Assembly: GCF_003967515.1 (NCBI RefSeq)
Contig: NZ_BIFQ01000002.1
Location: 1,426,001-1,490,000 of the forward strand
Direction of reading: 5' to 3'
DNA length: 64,000 nucleotides
Source of the DNA: Dictyobacter aurantiacus
GTDB lineage: Bacteria; Chloroflexota; Ktedonobacteria; Ktedonobacterales; Ktedonobacteraceae
In this document: one piece after another, positions 1 through 8,296 of the stretch
Numbering within the stretch: the stretch's first letter is position 1
Layout of the letters: every line of letters begins with the position of its first letter
Notes under the pieces: generated by a model
What the model was told of the DNA's origin: nothing
Database searches by the model: none
Seen by the model: only the letters and a program-made list of their open reading frames with translations
Translations under genes and position numbers: made by a program

Positions 1-26
1 GTGTAGCCGATCTGCATAGGGAAAGC

Positions 27-65
27 AAAGGCGCGCCCGACTGTAGCATTGCCGGGCGCACCTTT
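27..65 (-). terminator. Hairpin after the P450 gene
   Basis: This inverted repeat has arms of about 13 bp (AAAGGCGCGCCCG against CGGGCGCACCTTT, one mismatch) and a 13-nt loop. It lies 10 nt past the stop codon of the P450 gene. Read on the minus strand it ends in TTTGCTTT, a weak U-run, so a rho-independent terminator is plausible but not certain. Confidence 0.5.
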
Positions 66-74
66 ATGGCATGT

Positions 75-1298
75 TTAGCATTTTACGGGGAGTGAAAGTA
101 AGCCCGGCATTGCCAGGTTGGGGCGCCATTGATAGCTGTCGTTAGCGATGCGCAGATTGGGCATGCGGCGTATCAGCTCGGTGAGCACGATCTGGCTCTC
201 CATACGTGCCAGGGCGGCTCCAACGCAGAAATGGATGCCAAAGCCAAAGCTCAGGATGCGCTCAGGCTTGCGGGTAATGTTGAACGCATTAGGATCGGGA
301 AAATGTTTGGGATCGCGGTTGGCGGCCCCTAATGCCAGTCTCACCTGTTCACCTTTGTGAATACGTTTGCCATCCATCGTGAGATCTTCGGTGATGAAGC
401 GTGAGATGATCGTAACCGGCGATGAGAAGCGCAGCATCTCCTCAACCGCCCCGTTAACCAGCGATGGATTGGCTTTCAGCAGTTCCCACTGCCTGGGATG
501 ATTGAGCAGCGCGAAGATGCCATTGCCCAGCAGATTGGTTGTCGTTTCGTGTCCGGCAAAGAGCAGCATCGTAATCAAAATGATCAGTTCTTGTTCGCTC
601 AGGTACTCGCCGTGTTCTTCCACCTGGACCAGTGAGCTGAGAAAATCATTCTGTGGTTGAGTGCGCCGCTGCGCGATAATAGGCCTTAGTTGGTCCGCCA
701 CGATCTGTAAGGAAGCGGCCATCTGTTGAAGCTGACCCGGCGCGGGCGTTGTCAGGGATACAAAAGCTGCGATCGTCTCCGAGCTGCGCCTGACGCTATC
801 GCGCAGCTCCAATGGAATTCCCAACAACTCAAAGATTACCGTTGAGGGCAAGGGGAAAGCCAGGTCATCCATCAGATCAAACTCACCCTTAGCCTGTACC
901 GCATCAAGCAGTTCCGTGACGATGCTTTCAATGCGCTCGCGCATATGCTCCACCATGCGTGGCGTGAACGACCTGTGGATTAATCCACGCTGGCGTGTAT
1001 GCAGCGGCGGATCCATACCCTGCATAAACATAGTGAGATAGCCCGCTACTGCTGGCAGCGCGGCCAGGTCTTCAGGTGCGAGGGAGGCAAGCAAAGAGCT
1101 TCGAGGTGTAACCGTACTGGCAAAGCGGCGATCCTGCAAGGCGGAATAAATGTCGTCGTAGCGGGTCAGGATCCAGAAACCAAAAAGCGCGTTCCAATGG
1201 ATGGGATCATTCTCTCTGATCTGCTCAAATAATACATATGGATCAGCGAAATACTCCGGGCTGATCATATTATCGAGATCGACGGTGCTCTCTGCCAT
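75..1298 (-). CDS. Cytochrome P450 monooxygenase
   Basis: This is a soluble bacterial cytochrome P450 of 407 residues, a normal length for the family. Visible motifs are the I-helix AGHETTT (about 248-254, oxygen activation), the K-helix ExxR in EEMLR (about 286-290), and the haem loop FGFGIHFCVG with the ligand Cys near 358. It would use haem and an outside ferredoxin or flavodoxin to hydroxylate a small lipophilic substrate; the sequence does not show which. I chose the ATG at 1298 because AAGGAG lies 5 nt upstream; an in-frame extension of 13 residues has no such site. No redox partner or biosynthetic gene is adjacent, so the substrate is unknown. The family call is firm. Confidence 0.95.
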   Translation of the reverse strand: MAESTVDLDNMISPEYFADPYVLFEQIRENDPIHWNALFGFWILTRYDDIYSALQDRRFASTVTPRSSLLASLAPEDLAALPAVAGYLTMFMQGMDPPLHTRQRGLIHRSFTPRMVEHMRERIESIVTELLDAVQAKGEFDLMDDLAFPLPSTVIFELLGIPLELRDSVRRSSETIAAFVSLTTPAPGQLQQMAASLQIVADQLRPIIAQRRTQPQNDFLSSLVQVEEHGEYLSEQELIILITMLLFAGHETTTNLLGNGIFALLNHPRQWELLKANPSLVNGAVEEMLRFSSPVTIISRFITEDLTMDGKRIHKGEQVRLALGAANRDPKHFPDPNAFNITRKPERILSFGFGIHFCVGAALARMESQIVLTELIRRMPNLRIANDSYQWRPNLAMPGLLSLPVKC

Positions 1299-1836
1299 AG
1301 GGCTCCTTTTTAAAACTCTGATACTATTTCCATGCAACAGGAGACGTGCCTGGATTGAGTTTTCAGGACATTATATAGGTTAGCTGTATTGATGCCTCAT
1401 TACATTACACTTTGTGTCCAGGGATACGCACATGAGAATATATTGATAACATTAGTATACAAGTTTTAGGGGTATAGATCAACTTAAATAGCCTCTCAAG
1501 GTGTCATTTCTTTATTTTGCAAAAGGAAACCGTGACAAGAAAAAGAAACGCACACGTAGGTGTCGGGCTTGCCCCGACTTTGTCGCGAAGCGACCGGTTC
1601 CCGGGCGAGCACGCTCCACCAACGGTGATATCGCTTCCTGCGCGGGTCGATCAACGCAAGCACGTGTTATCCATTTGCTCATCCTTTTCTGGGAATGCTC
1701 GTGTCTTGGAAGAAACGGATGCTCCCAGCATCCTCGCCAACGCGAGCATTTCCGTTTTTCGGATACCTTTCTTTTTGGAAAAAATGAATGGCATCCTGGC
1801 TCTCCGTCCTTCCAAAGGGGCGGAGGGCCAAAGAAA
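1299..1836. other. Intergenic region, P450 promoter side
   Basis: No gene is supported here. The part next to the P450 start is AT-rich and should carry its promoter, but I cannot point to clear boxes. The middle carries a GTAGGT-type hairpin repeat (entered separately). Around 1715-1760 there is a nested fold: an outer inverted repeat AACGGATGCTC/GAGCATTTCCGTT enclosing a small GGATGCTCCCAGCATCC hairpin. Long open frames crossing into 1890-2706 on the plus strand are shadows of the PTS genes. Confidence 0.5.
1555..1594 (+). repeat. GTAGGT-hairpin dispersed repeat, copy 1
   Basis: The sequence starts CGTAGGT and is followed by two small hairpins: GTCGGGC/CCCCGAC around TTG, then GTCGC/GCGAC around GAA. 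A closely similar unit occurs at 36972-37009, and a shorter relative occurs three times in reverse orientation at 4361-4492. Short intergenic hairpins of this kind resemble REP-type sequences; function is unknown. Confidence 0.6.
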
Positions 1837-1837
1837 A

Positions 1838-1874
1838 GCCAGCCCAATCCAACTGATAGAAGGATTGGGCTGGC
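1838..1874 (-). terminator. Rho-independent terminator of the PTS operon
   Basis: Perfect 13-bp arms (GCCAGCCCAATCC and GGATTGGGCTGGC) flank an 11-nt loop. On the minus strand the stem is followed at once by TTTTCTTT. It lies 16 nt after the EIIA stop codon, so it should end the EIICB-EIIA transcript. Confidence 0.9.
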
Positions 1875-1889
1875 GACCAATGTGAAAAA

Positions 1890-2339
1890 TTATACTTCCA
1901 GGACAAAGAGTACGTCGCTCCCCGCTTTGACGGGGCCGCTGGCGCGGCTGACGACGGTACCGTCGCCACTGGAAACGACGGGACTCAGCACGACTTTGCC
2001 TTTGCCTTCAATGATGGCACGATCGAAGCGCACAATGGGGGTGCCTGCCTCGACATGCTGCCCCTCGGTGGCGATATTCTCAAAGCCGGTGCCGTTGAGC
2101 TCGATGGTATCGAGGCCGATGTGCACGATCAGCTCAATATCGTCGGCAGCGATGCCAAAGGCATGGCCGCCGGGAAACAGCTTGACCAGTTCTCCACTGA
2201 TAGGGGCGACCGCGACCGCCCCCGATGGATCGATGGCCACACCATCACCGGCCATCTTCTGCGCGAACACCTCGTCTGGAACCTTCTCAAGCTCAACCGC
2301 GGTCCCATCGATGGGCGCGAGCACGTTAATCTTTGCCAT
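1890..2339 (-). CDS. PTS EIIA component, glucose/GlcNAc family
   Basis: This 149-residue protein is a free-standing EIIA domain of the glucose superfamily, a cytoplasmic phosphocarrier that takes phosphate from HPr and passes it to EIIB. The two active-site histidines are visible: His59 in GGHAFGI and the phosphorylated His73 in LIVHIGLDT. The stretch VPDEVFAQKMAGDGVAI closely follows the EIIA part of NagE-type transporters, so the likely sugar is N-acetylglucosamine. A GGAAG site precedes the ATG. It sits 25 nt after the EIICB gene and shares its terminator. In enteric NagE the IIC, IIB and IIA domains are one polypeptide; here IIA is a separate gene. The family is sure and the sugar specificity is inferred. 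Confidence 0.93.
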   Translation of the reverse strand: MAKINVLAPIDGTAVELEKVPDEVFAQKMAGDGVAIDPSGAVAVAPISGELVKLFPGGHAFGIAADDIELIVHIGLDTIELNGTGFENIATEGQHVEAGTPIVRFDRAIIEGKGKVVLSPVVSSGDGTVVSRASGPVKAGSDVLFVLEV

Positions 2340-2364
2340 CGTATCTCTACTTCCTCACTTAAAA

Positions 2365-3945
2365 CTACACTTCGACATTGTTCTCTTTGCGCAGACGGTT
2401 AATGCGGCTGGCAATGCGATCGGACTGCGTGCCCATTACCACCTGCACGATCTTCCCTTTTTTGATCACGCCCGAGGCGCCCAGACTCTTCAGACGCGGC
2501 TCATCAATCATGTCGGGCTGGTTCACAAAGGTGCGCAGGCGCGTGATACAGCCTTCCAGACTCTCGATGTTCTCTTTACCGCCCAGCGCGCTCAACACCT
2601 CGCGAGCCAGCACTGTATCTTTATCCTCCACCTCGCTGGTCGCGACTGCTTCACTGGTCGCTGGAGAAGTCGCAGTGGACCGATTCGCCGCCGGTCGACG
2701 CTGTGACTCGGGCAGGATCCAGTCGGGTGCCAGTCCAGTCGACTCCTCGCCGCGTCCCGGCGTACCCAGGTTGAAGCGAACGATAAAGAAGCTAAAGACA
2801 AAGTAGTAGATGACTCCGTAAATCAATCCGACCAGCAACAGGAGCCAGTGGTTGGTAGTGTTTGGCTTATTAAAGTTTAACACAAAGTCAATCAGACCAG
2901 CTGAGAAGCCGAAGCCGATCTTGATCTGCAGCAGGTAGCAGACGGCCAGCGCCGTACCGGTCAGGATTGCGTGCACCACGAAGAGTACGGGAGCCACAAA
3001 CAGGAAGGCGAACTCGATTGGCTCGGTAATGCCGGTCAAGAACGAGGCGAACGCAGCCGAGAGCAGGATACCGGCCGCCACCTTGGGGTATTTCGCATGG
3101 CGGATCATCGCGAAACACGCGGCGGGTAGACCAAACATCATCATCGGGAAGAAGCCTGCCATATAGTATCCCGCTGTGGGATCGCCCGCGAAGTAGCGGG
3201 TGAGGTCTCCGTGCACCACTTTTCCATCCGGGCCCGTAAAGCTGCCTAGCTGGAACCAGAAGTAGGAGTTCAATACATGATGCAGACCGGTGGGAATCAG
3301 CAAGCGGTTCAAGAAGCCGTAGATGCCAGCACCAACCGCGCCCAGAGAGACGATGCCGGTTCCGAGCGCGTTAATGCCGCTGTTAATGGGGGGCCAGATA
3401 ATGCCGAAAATCAGGCCTAGAATAAGGGCCACGAATGCTGTAATAATGGGAACAAAGCGGCGACCGCCGAAAAAGCCCAGATAATCGGGCAGGCGGATAT
3501 CATAGAATCTCTTGTACAGGCCCGCTGAAACGATACCCATCAAGATGCCAGAAAGTACACCCATGGAAATATTTGGATCTGGTCCCATGGTGCCATCGGC
3601 GCCTTTAACCTGCGGGATAATATTATTAAATACCGCCGTAAACACCAGGAAGCCCACCACCGCCGCCAGTGCCGCCGAGCCCTCACCACCGGAAAGGCCG
3701 ATGGCGATACCAATCGCGAAAATAAGCGGCAGGTTTGTAAAAATAGCATTTCCCGCATTCGCGATCCAATCCAGATGGATAATGCCCGCATGAATGCCAC
3801 CAAGCAGGTCAGGTTGCCCCAGGCGGAGCAGCAGAGCCGCCGCCGGCAGGACTGCGATCGGCAGCATGAGGGAACGACCAACGCTCTGAAGTGCTCCAAG
3901 GACGCGATCACCGGTACTGGTCGATGACGTGGTGATTGAACTCAT
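2365..3945 (-). CDS. nagE: PTS EIICB, N-acetylglucosamine (NagE) type
   Basis: This 526-residue inner-membrane protein imports and phosphorylates an amino sugar or glucose. The IIC membrane domain covers about residues 15-395 and the IIB domain about 445-520, with the phospho-accepting Cys466 in LEGCITRLR. Several IIC segments (IPTGLHHVLNSYFWFQ, the GDPTAGYYMAGFFPMMMFG stretch, FLTGITEPIEF) match the pattern I know from NagE rather than PtsG, so N-acetylglucosamine is the best guess. A Ser/Thr/Ala-rich linker (about 400-440) joins the domains. The start has AGGAG at good spacing. It leads the two-gene operon with EIIA. Upstream lie two inverted repeats containing GTCTA/TAGAC that may be operators. 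Specificity is inferred. Confidence 0.92.
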   Translation of the reverse strand: MSSITTSSTSTGDRVLGALQSVGRSLMLPIAVLPAAALLLRLGQPDLLGGIHAGIIHLDWIANAGNAIFTNLPLIFAIGIAIGLSGGEGSAALAAVVGFLVFTAVFNNIIPQVKGADGTMGPDPNISMGVLSGILMGIVSAGLYKRFYDIRLPDYLGFFGGRRFVPIITAFVALILGLIFGIIWPPINSGINALGTGIVSLGAVGAGIYGFLNRLLIPTGLHHVLNSYFWFQLGSFTGPDGKVVHGDLTRYFAGDPTAGYYMAGFFPMMMFGLPAACFAMIRHAKYPKVAAGILLSAAFASFLTGITEPIEFAFLFVAPVLFVVHAILTGTALAVCYLLQIKIGFGFSAGLIDFVLNFNKPNTTNHWLLLLVGLIYGVIYYFVFSFFIVRFNLGTPGRGEESTGLAPDWILPESQRRPAANRSTATSPATSEAVATSEVEDKDTVLAREVLSALGGKENIESLEGCITRLRTFVNQPDMIDEPRLKSLGASGVIKKGKIVQVVMGTQSDRIASRINRLRKENNVEV

Positions 3946-4009
3946 CGCAAGTTCTCCTCTACTAAAGGACTACTAAAATTCGCCCTCCACAAACAGGCAC
4001 AGCAGTTTC

Positions 4010-4032
4010 GGTAGACATCGATACAGTCTACC
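4010..4032. promoter_or_regulatory. Inverted repeat upstream of nagE
   Basis: GGTAGAC and GTCTACC are perfect 7-bp inverted repeats separated by 9 nt. They lie 65-87 nt upstream of the EIICB start codon, in promoter range. A dimeric regulator site or a leader hairpin are both possible. Confidence 0.4.
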
Positions 4033-4316
4033 TGTCACTGCACATCGTGAGAACAAGTGCATCGGAAGCTAGAGAGAAGAGATGAATGGAGGGAACACCT
4101 TTCACTCCCCGCTTTTTCCGAAACAAACACCAATGTAACTACAAACTTTTGTCACAACTTACGGCTGACATGACATAACAACGTCACAAACAGGAACAAA
4201 TGGAGTATAACGTGAAAGCAACAAATAGAAAGGCTTCATCGCCGCACGCACCCACCACGGGCAAGTCACGCACAGCTCTTGCAGATACTATAAATTCTTC
4301 TCTTATAAATGTCAAG

Positions 4317-4328
4317 ATGTCTAGACCA
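4317..4328. promoter_or_regulatory. DasR/NagR-like operator candidate
   Basis: ATGTCTAGACCA carries the palindrome GTCTAGAC and agrees at 10 of 12 positions with the core TGGTCTAGACCA of GntR-type GlcNAc regulators (DasR sites). It is about 370 nt upstream of nagE, which is far for a simple operator. The match in a GlcNAc context makes it worth noting. Confidence 0.35.
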
Positions 4329-4360
4329 CCAATCCCTCCAGCTCACCAAACAGCGAACAG

Positions 4361-4492
4361 GAAATGCAGGCCGCGAGAGTCGAACCAACGGGAGGATGTG
4401 TTTGGGAGCGGAGAGAAATCGGCCGCGAGGGCCGAACCTATGATGGGACATTTCGGGTGTCGAAGGGAAATCGGCCGCGAGGGCCGAACCTA
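4361..4492 (-). repeat. Three copies of a 26-bp hairpin repeat
   Basis: GAAATCGGCCGCGAGGGCCGA followed by ACCTA occurs at 4415-4440 and 4467-4492. A decayed copy (GAAATGCAGGCCGCGAG) lies at 4361. Each holds a TCGGCC/GGCCGA hairpin. Read in reverse each starts TAGGT, like the GTAGGT repeats at 1555 and 36972. Confidence 0.7.
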
Positions 4493-4649
4493 CGAAGCGG
4501 GGATGCAAGGGGCGACCAGCCCCTTGACTGGGGGCTTGGGGGCTGTGCCCCCAACTTCTCCCCCCATCCCTGCCGCCCGCAGGGCGGCATTAAGGGCCCA
4601 GGGGCAACAATTGTTGTCAGGCGCTCACAAGCGCCTGACAACAATCCTC
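4493..4649. other. GC-rich intergenic stretch with terminal hairpin
   Basis: No gene is seen. The stretch is full of G and C runs (for example GGGGGCTTGGGGGC and GCCGCCCGCAGGGCGGC). It ends in a perfect 16-bp-arm hairpin at 4610-4645 (ATTGTTGTCAGGCGCT, 4-nt loop) placed directly after the stop of the permease gene. The hairpin has no U-run, but its position suits transcript ending or 3'-end protection. Confidence 0.5.
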
Positions 4650-5555
4650 TTAACCTTTGACCGCGCCGGCGGTGAGGCCGGAGACGATGCGGCGTTGCAG
4701 GAAAAGGACAATAATAACCAGGGGGATGGTTACAATGATGGCCGCCGCTGCCAACTGTCCATAAGCTACCACGTGCTCTGAGTTGAAGCGCGTAATACCT
4801 ACCGTAACCGGCTGTGCGCTCTCATCGCTGGTCAGGTTGAGGCCAAACAGGAAGTCATTCCAGACCGCGATAAACGAGAGGATCGCCGACGAAAAAATGC
4901 CCGGCGCGGTAAGTGGCATAATCACGTACCACAGCGCCTTCAAGCGAGAAGCGCCATCGATACGCGCCGCCTCCTCCAGGTCTGGTGGTAGATCGCGGAA
5001 AAACGATGTCAGGAACCAGACCACCAGGGGAATGTTCAGTACCAGGTCCGCGATAATCAGGGCCCAATATGTGTTATACAGATAGATGGGTCCTGTGAAC
5101 AACACAAACAGAGGACCAAGCAGGGCGATGAACGGAAACATCTGCACGGACAGCACCGTGGCCAGCACAACCGGCTTGCCACGGAACTTCATACGGCCTA
5201 TGGCGTAGGCACAAAGGATACCAAACACCAGCGCCAGCAGCGTTGTGACCACCGCGATGATGGTACTATTTCTCAACGTTGGCAGGAAAAAGGTTGAATT
5301 GGTGAGTACCTGGACATAGTTACTGAAATCAAACTGGTGTGGAAAAATGGTTGGTGGCGACTGATTAATCTCAATACCATTTTTCACCGACGTCGCGAAG
5401 GTCCAGTACAGTGGAGCCAGCGAAATGAAGACGATAACCACCACTGCTACATAGCGTGCCACCTTCCCAAAGGTCGCCATACGCTGCTTGGCGGCCAGGC
5501 GCGCGCGCGCCTGCGCTATATGTTCTTTTGAGCCGGTCTGCTCAGCTACTGCCAT
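4650..5555 (-). CDS. ABC sugar transporter permease, MalG type
   Basis: This 301-residue protein has six predicted membrane spans and belongs to the MalG/CUT1 permease family. The EAA loop that docks the ATPase is visible as EEAARIDGAS followed by LPL, and the C-terminus VSGLTAGAVKG is typical of MalG proteins. It forms the membrane channel with the MalF-type partner encoded just upstream. GGAGAGAG precedes the ATG. It is the last gene of the minus-strand operon binding protein - MalF - MalG. No ATPase gene is present, so a shared MsmX/MsiK-type ATPase elsewhere is likely. The sugar is not determined; the LacI regulator nearby supports oligosaccharide uptake. Confidence 0.93.
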   Translation of the reverse strand: MAVAEQTGSKEHIAQARARLAAKQRMATFGKVARYVAVVVIVFISLAPLYWTFATSVKNGIEINQSPPTIFPHQFDFSNYVQVLTNSTFFLPTLRNSTIIAVVTTLLALVFGILCAYAIGRMKFRGKPVVLATVLSVQMFPFIALLGPLFVLFTGPIYLYNTYWALIIADLVLNIPLVVWFLTSFFRDLPPDLEEAARIDGASRLKALWYVIMPLTAPGIFSSAILSFIAVWNDFLFGLNLTSDESAQPVTVGITRFNSEHVVAYGQLAAAAIIVTIPLVIIVLFLQRRIVSGLTAGAVKG

Positions 5556-5603
5556 AATCTCTCTCCTTCTCTTCTAATTCTTTCCGCGTATAAGCAGAGC
5601 ATC

Positions 5604-6530
5604 CTAATCCACCTGTTTCAAGGTATCGCCCATCAGGAACACATAGATGATACTGATTATGATACCGCAGAGAAAGACAATGACGGCGGCCGCGACACCA
5701 GGCGTGAAATCGGCAGCTGTTCCACCAAACATAAAGTAGTTGGCATAGGTCGACATGGATTGCACGGACCGTTTACCAAAGACATAGAACAGGTCGAAGA
5801 CGCGGAAGGCATCCAGGGTACGGAACATCAAAGCGATGATCAAGGGACTCTTGAGTAGTGGCAGGGTAATGCTCCAGAAGGATTGCCAGCGCGTACTGCC
5901 ATCAACTCCCGAGGCCTCATAGAGCTCCGCTGGAATGACCTGCAGACCAGCCAGGATGAGCAGCGCCATAAATGGTGTTGTTTTCCATACGTCGGTAATC
6001 AGGGCCGCGATAATGACGCCCGAAGGGCTACCAATCAAGGTATCACCTGGTTTGAGCAGGTGCAGACCCTGCAGGATAAAGGTAATGATACCCGTCTGGT
6101 CATTGTACATCAGAAACCACATCTGGGCGGAAACGACGGTTGGAAACGCCCAGGGGACCAGAATAGCGGCACGTACCAGGCCACGTCCGGGAAACGTCTT
6201 ATTGATCAAGAGCGCCACCAGCAGCCCGAAGAAGGTCTCGAGTGCTACACTGACCACGGTAAAGATGACGGTATTAAGTGTCGCGATCCGGAACTGCTGA
6301 TCGCCCAGGACGCGCGTATAGTTTGCCAGGCCAACAACGGCCGGAGAGCCGATAAAAGGATTATCCAGAATGCTGATGCGCAATGAATCCAGCATTGGAT
6401 AAACCGCGATCACGAGGATGAGCAGAATGGTGGGAAGCACCAGGATATATGGCATGATGCCACTGCCGTCCTTATTCCGTCCTCGTTTTACTGGTTTCTG
6501 GGTGCTTGCTTCAGCTGTTTGTGTTGCCAT
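5604..6530 (-). CDS. ABC sugar transporter permease, MalF type
   Basis: This 308-residue CUT1 permease pairs with the MalG-type protein downstream. After a basic cytoplasmic tail (KRGRNKDGSG) come six predicted spans and the EAA loop ELYEASGVDGSTRWQSFW. I chose the ATG at 6530, preceded by AAAGAGAAC; a GTG four codons earlier is possible and would add MKEN. The gap to the next gene is 48 nt. Transcription from the binding-protein gene must pass a hairpin at 6645-6674, so this permease is probably made in smaller amounts than the binding protein. Substrate unknown. Confidence 0.93.
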   Translation of the reverse strand: MATQTAEASTQKPVKRGRNKDGSGIMPYILVLPTILLILVIAVYPMLDSLRISILDNPFIGSPAVVGLANYTRVLGDQQFRIATLNTVIFTVVSVALETFFGLLVALLINKTFPGRGLVRAAILVPWAFPTVVSAQMWFLMYNDQTGIITFILQGLHLLKPGDTLIGSPSGVIIAALITDVWKTTPFMALLILAGLQVIPAELYEASGVDGSTRWQSFWSITLPLLKSPLIIALMFRTLDAFRVFDLFYVFGKRSVQSMSTYANYFMFGGTAADFTPGVAAAVIVFLCGIIISIIYVFLMGDTLKQVD

Positions 6531-6644
6531 GTTCTCTTTCACTTCACTTCAAAAAAGATAATAGAGGCCGTAAAACATCATTAATTGCATGTGCCCGCTA
6601 TCTTTGGTTCAGGGTTAGAGGCCAGTTCAGCTTAATGAACCGAC

Positions 6645-6674
6645 AATGAAGCCTGAGCAAGCTCAAGCTTCATT
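6645..6674 (-). terminator. Attenuating hairpin between binding protein and permease
   Basis: AATGAAGC and GCTTCATT form the outer stem, with TGAG/CTCA inside. It lies in the unusually long gap between the binding-protein gene and the MalF gene. Such hairpins commonly stabilise the upstream mRNA and lower readthrough in binding-protein operons. There is no strong U-run. Confidence 0.55.
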
Positions 6675-6689
6675 GCGAGGGATCAAAAA

Positions 6690-8048
6690 CTACTTGGATG
6701 ACACCACATTTTTCAGGTCAGATTCAAGCTGCTGTAAAGCGTTGGCAGGAGACGTGGTCTTCTTCAGTGCATTGTAGACATTGCGCTGAATAGCGTCCGA
6801 AACATCCACGTACTTTGGTGAAACCGGGCGAGGCAGGGCGTTCTGCAGGATGGGTTTTAACTTGCCGAACAGAGGCTGTTTGGCCAGCACATCCTTATCA
6901 TCGTAGATGCTCTGCAGCGTCACGGTATAACTGGCGTTAATCGCGCCCTTTTTCTGAGCATCCGGGCTGATCGTATACTTGACGAACTCCCATGACTCAT
7001 CCTGGTGCTTGGAGTATGCGTTGATCGCTGTATTCCAACCACCGATGGCGGAGTGACCAACCGACTCACTACCACCATGAGGGAGGGGGGAGATATCAAA
7101 CTTATTGGGAATCTTCGATTCCTGAGGATTGTTACTCTTCACATAGGCATATGGCCAGTTACGCATGAAGGCGGCATTTCCCTGCTCCCAGGCGGCCAGG
7201 GAAAGATCTTCTGTATAGGTGGTGACGGCGGCAGGCGAAATCGTACCGACCCAGCTTACCATCATGGTCAATGCCTGTAAAGCCTGTGGGCTGTTGACGG
7301 TTACTTTGGTGGAATCGTTGGCATCCAATACAGAGCCGCCGAAGCCATAGAGAACCTCAACGAAGTCACAGACCAATCCTTCGTACTGTGAACCTTGCCA
7401 GACATAGCCGTATTTTACCTTTGAAGGAGAAACGCCCTTGGCGTTATTGGTCAGATCATCCCAGGTCTGGGGTGGATTGGGGACGAGGTCTTTGCGGTAG
7501 TAGAGGAGTCCCAGGTCGGTACGGAAAGGGACCGCCCACAGCTTACCATTAAAGGTACATCCTTTAATCGGGCCCTGTAAATATTTTGCCCGCTCGCTGC
7601 TTGGCCATTTGCTCTCATCGATCGGCACTGTCCACTGCTGCGCCGCGAACTGAGCTGGATAGACGATATCGAGGGAGATGATATCGTTGGTGCTGCTGCG
7701 CGCTCGGAACATATTGTTGTACTTGGTCAGCATGTCCTGCGTGTTTGTAGGACCATTCAGCCAGGTAACGTGAATACCTTTGCTCTTACCTGTAGTGTTG
7801 TTAAATGTATCAACGATATCTTTATAGGTATTCGTTGTATCGTTATCGCTCTGCCAGACGATGTTGGTTGCGGCTCCATTACCACCCTGGCTGTTGGAGC
7901 TACCACCACAGGCCTCTAACAGTGACATCGCAGCTGAACTGCTCAGGCCAATCACGGCGGCCCGCTGCATAAAGCTGCGGCGTGTCAGGCGACCAGAGCG
8001 CATTTTGGTGATCATTTCGTCAAGAGCCTGGCGTTGCTCATGGATCAT
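6690..8048 (-). CDS. Sugar-binding lipoprotein of ABC importer 1
   Basis: This 452-residue extracellular solute-binding protein (family 1) captures the sugar and delivers it to the permeases. The N-terminus holds a twin-arginine motif (RRSFMQRA, about 23-30) and a lipobox (LLEACGG, about 43-49), so it is probably a Tat-exported lipoprotein. The mature part begins with a Ser/Gly/Asn-rich linker and carries the usual WAVPFRTDLGLLYYRKDL hinge-type segment. GGGAGGA stands 9 nt before the ATG. It is the first gene of the operon. The intergenic 8049-8296 region upstream should hold the promoter and LacI operators. Substrate is not shown by the sequence. Confidence 0.93.
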   Translation of the reverse strand: MIHEQRQALDEMITKMRSGRLTRRSFMQRAAVIGLSSSAAMSLLEACGGSSNSQGGNGAATNIVWQSDNDTTNTYKDIVDTFNNTTGKSKGIHVTWLNGPTNTQDMLTKYNNMFRARSSTNDIISLDIVYPAQFAAQQWTVPIDESKWPSSERAKYLQGPIKGCTFNGKLWAVPFRTDLGLLYYRKDLVPNPPQTWDDLTNNAKGVSPSKVKYGYVWQGSQYEGLVCDFVEVLYGFGGSVLDANDSTKVTVNSPQALQALTMMVSWVGTISPAAVTTYTEDLSLAAWEQGNAAFMRNWPYAYVKSNNPQESKIPNKFDISPLPHGGSESVGHSAIGGWNTAINAYSKHQDESWEFVKYTISPDAQKKGAINASYTVTLQSIYDDKDVLAKQPLFGKLKPILQNALPRPVSPKYVDVSDAIQRNVYNALKKTTSPANALQQLESDLKNVVSSK

Positions 8049-8296
8049 AATAAGAAATCCTCCCTTGGATAGAATAAAACCTTATAAAAAAATGGGTTCT
8101 ATTTTTTACCTCTAACCAAAGAAAACACAGAAAAATTGCTTGAGGTTACAACTTTGGGGCCATTTTTGCACAGAATATTTATTCTCAACGAAATTCGGCT
8201 CTATTTATTGTTGAGTTGATCCCAGAAGTTGAGCAATGCTCGTTAGTTGATGAATCTATAGTTTGATGATTAATCTTTTGGCAAGAGAAAGTACGT
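8049..8296. promoter_or_regulatory. Promoter region of ABC importer 1
   Basis: This AT-rich gap lies between the repressor gene and the binding-protein gene. It contains CTCAAC at about 8195 and GTTGAG at about 8210, a widely spaced inverted repeat that may be an operator. I cannot define -35/-10 boxes with confidence. Confidence 0.35.

Noticed and set aside
1501..2706. A 401-codon open frame on the plus strand opposite the PTS genes
   Set aside because: It crosses a terminator and a repeat, has no family pattern, and lies antisense to clearly recognised EIIA and EIICB genes.
4200..4781. A 193-codon plus-strand frame
   Set aside because: It runs through GC-rich repeats and into the antisense of the MalG-type gene, with no ribosome site or recognisable domain.
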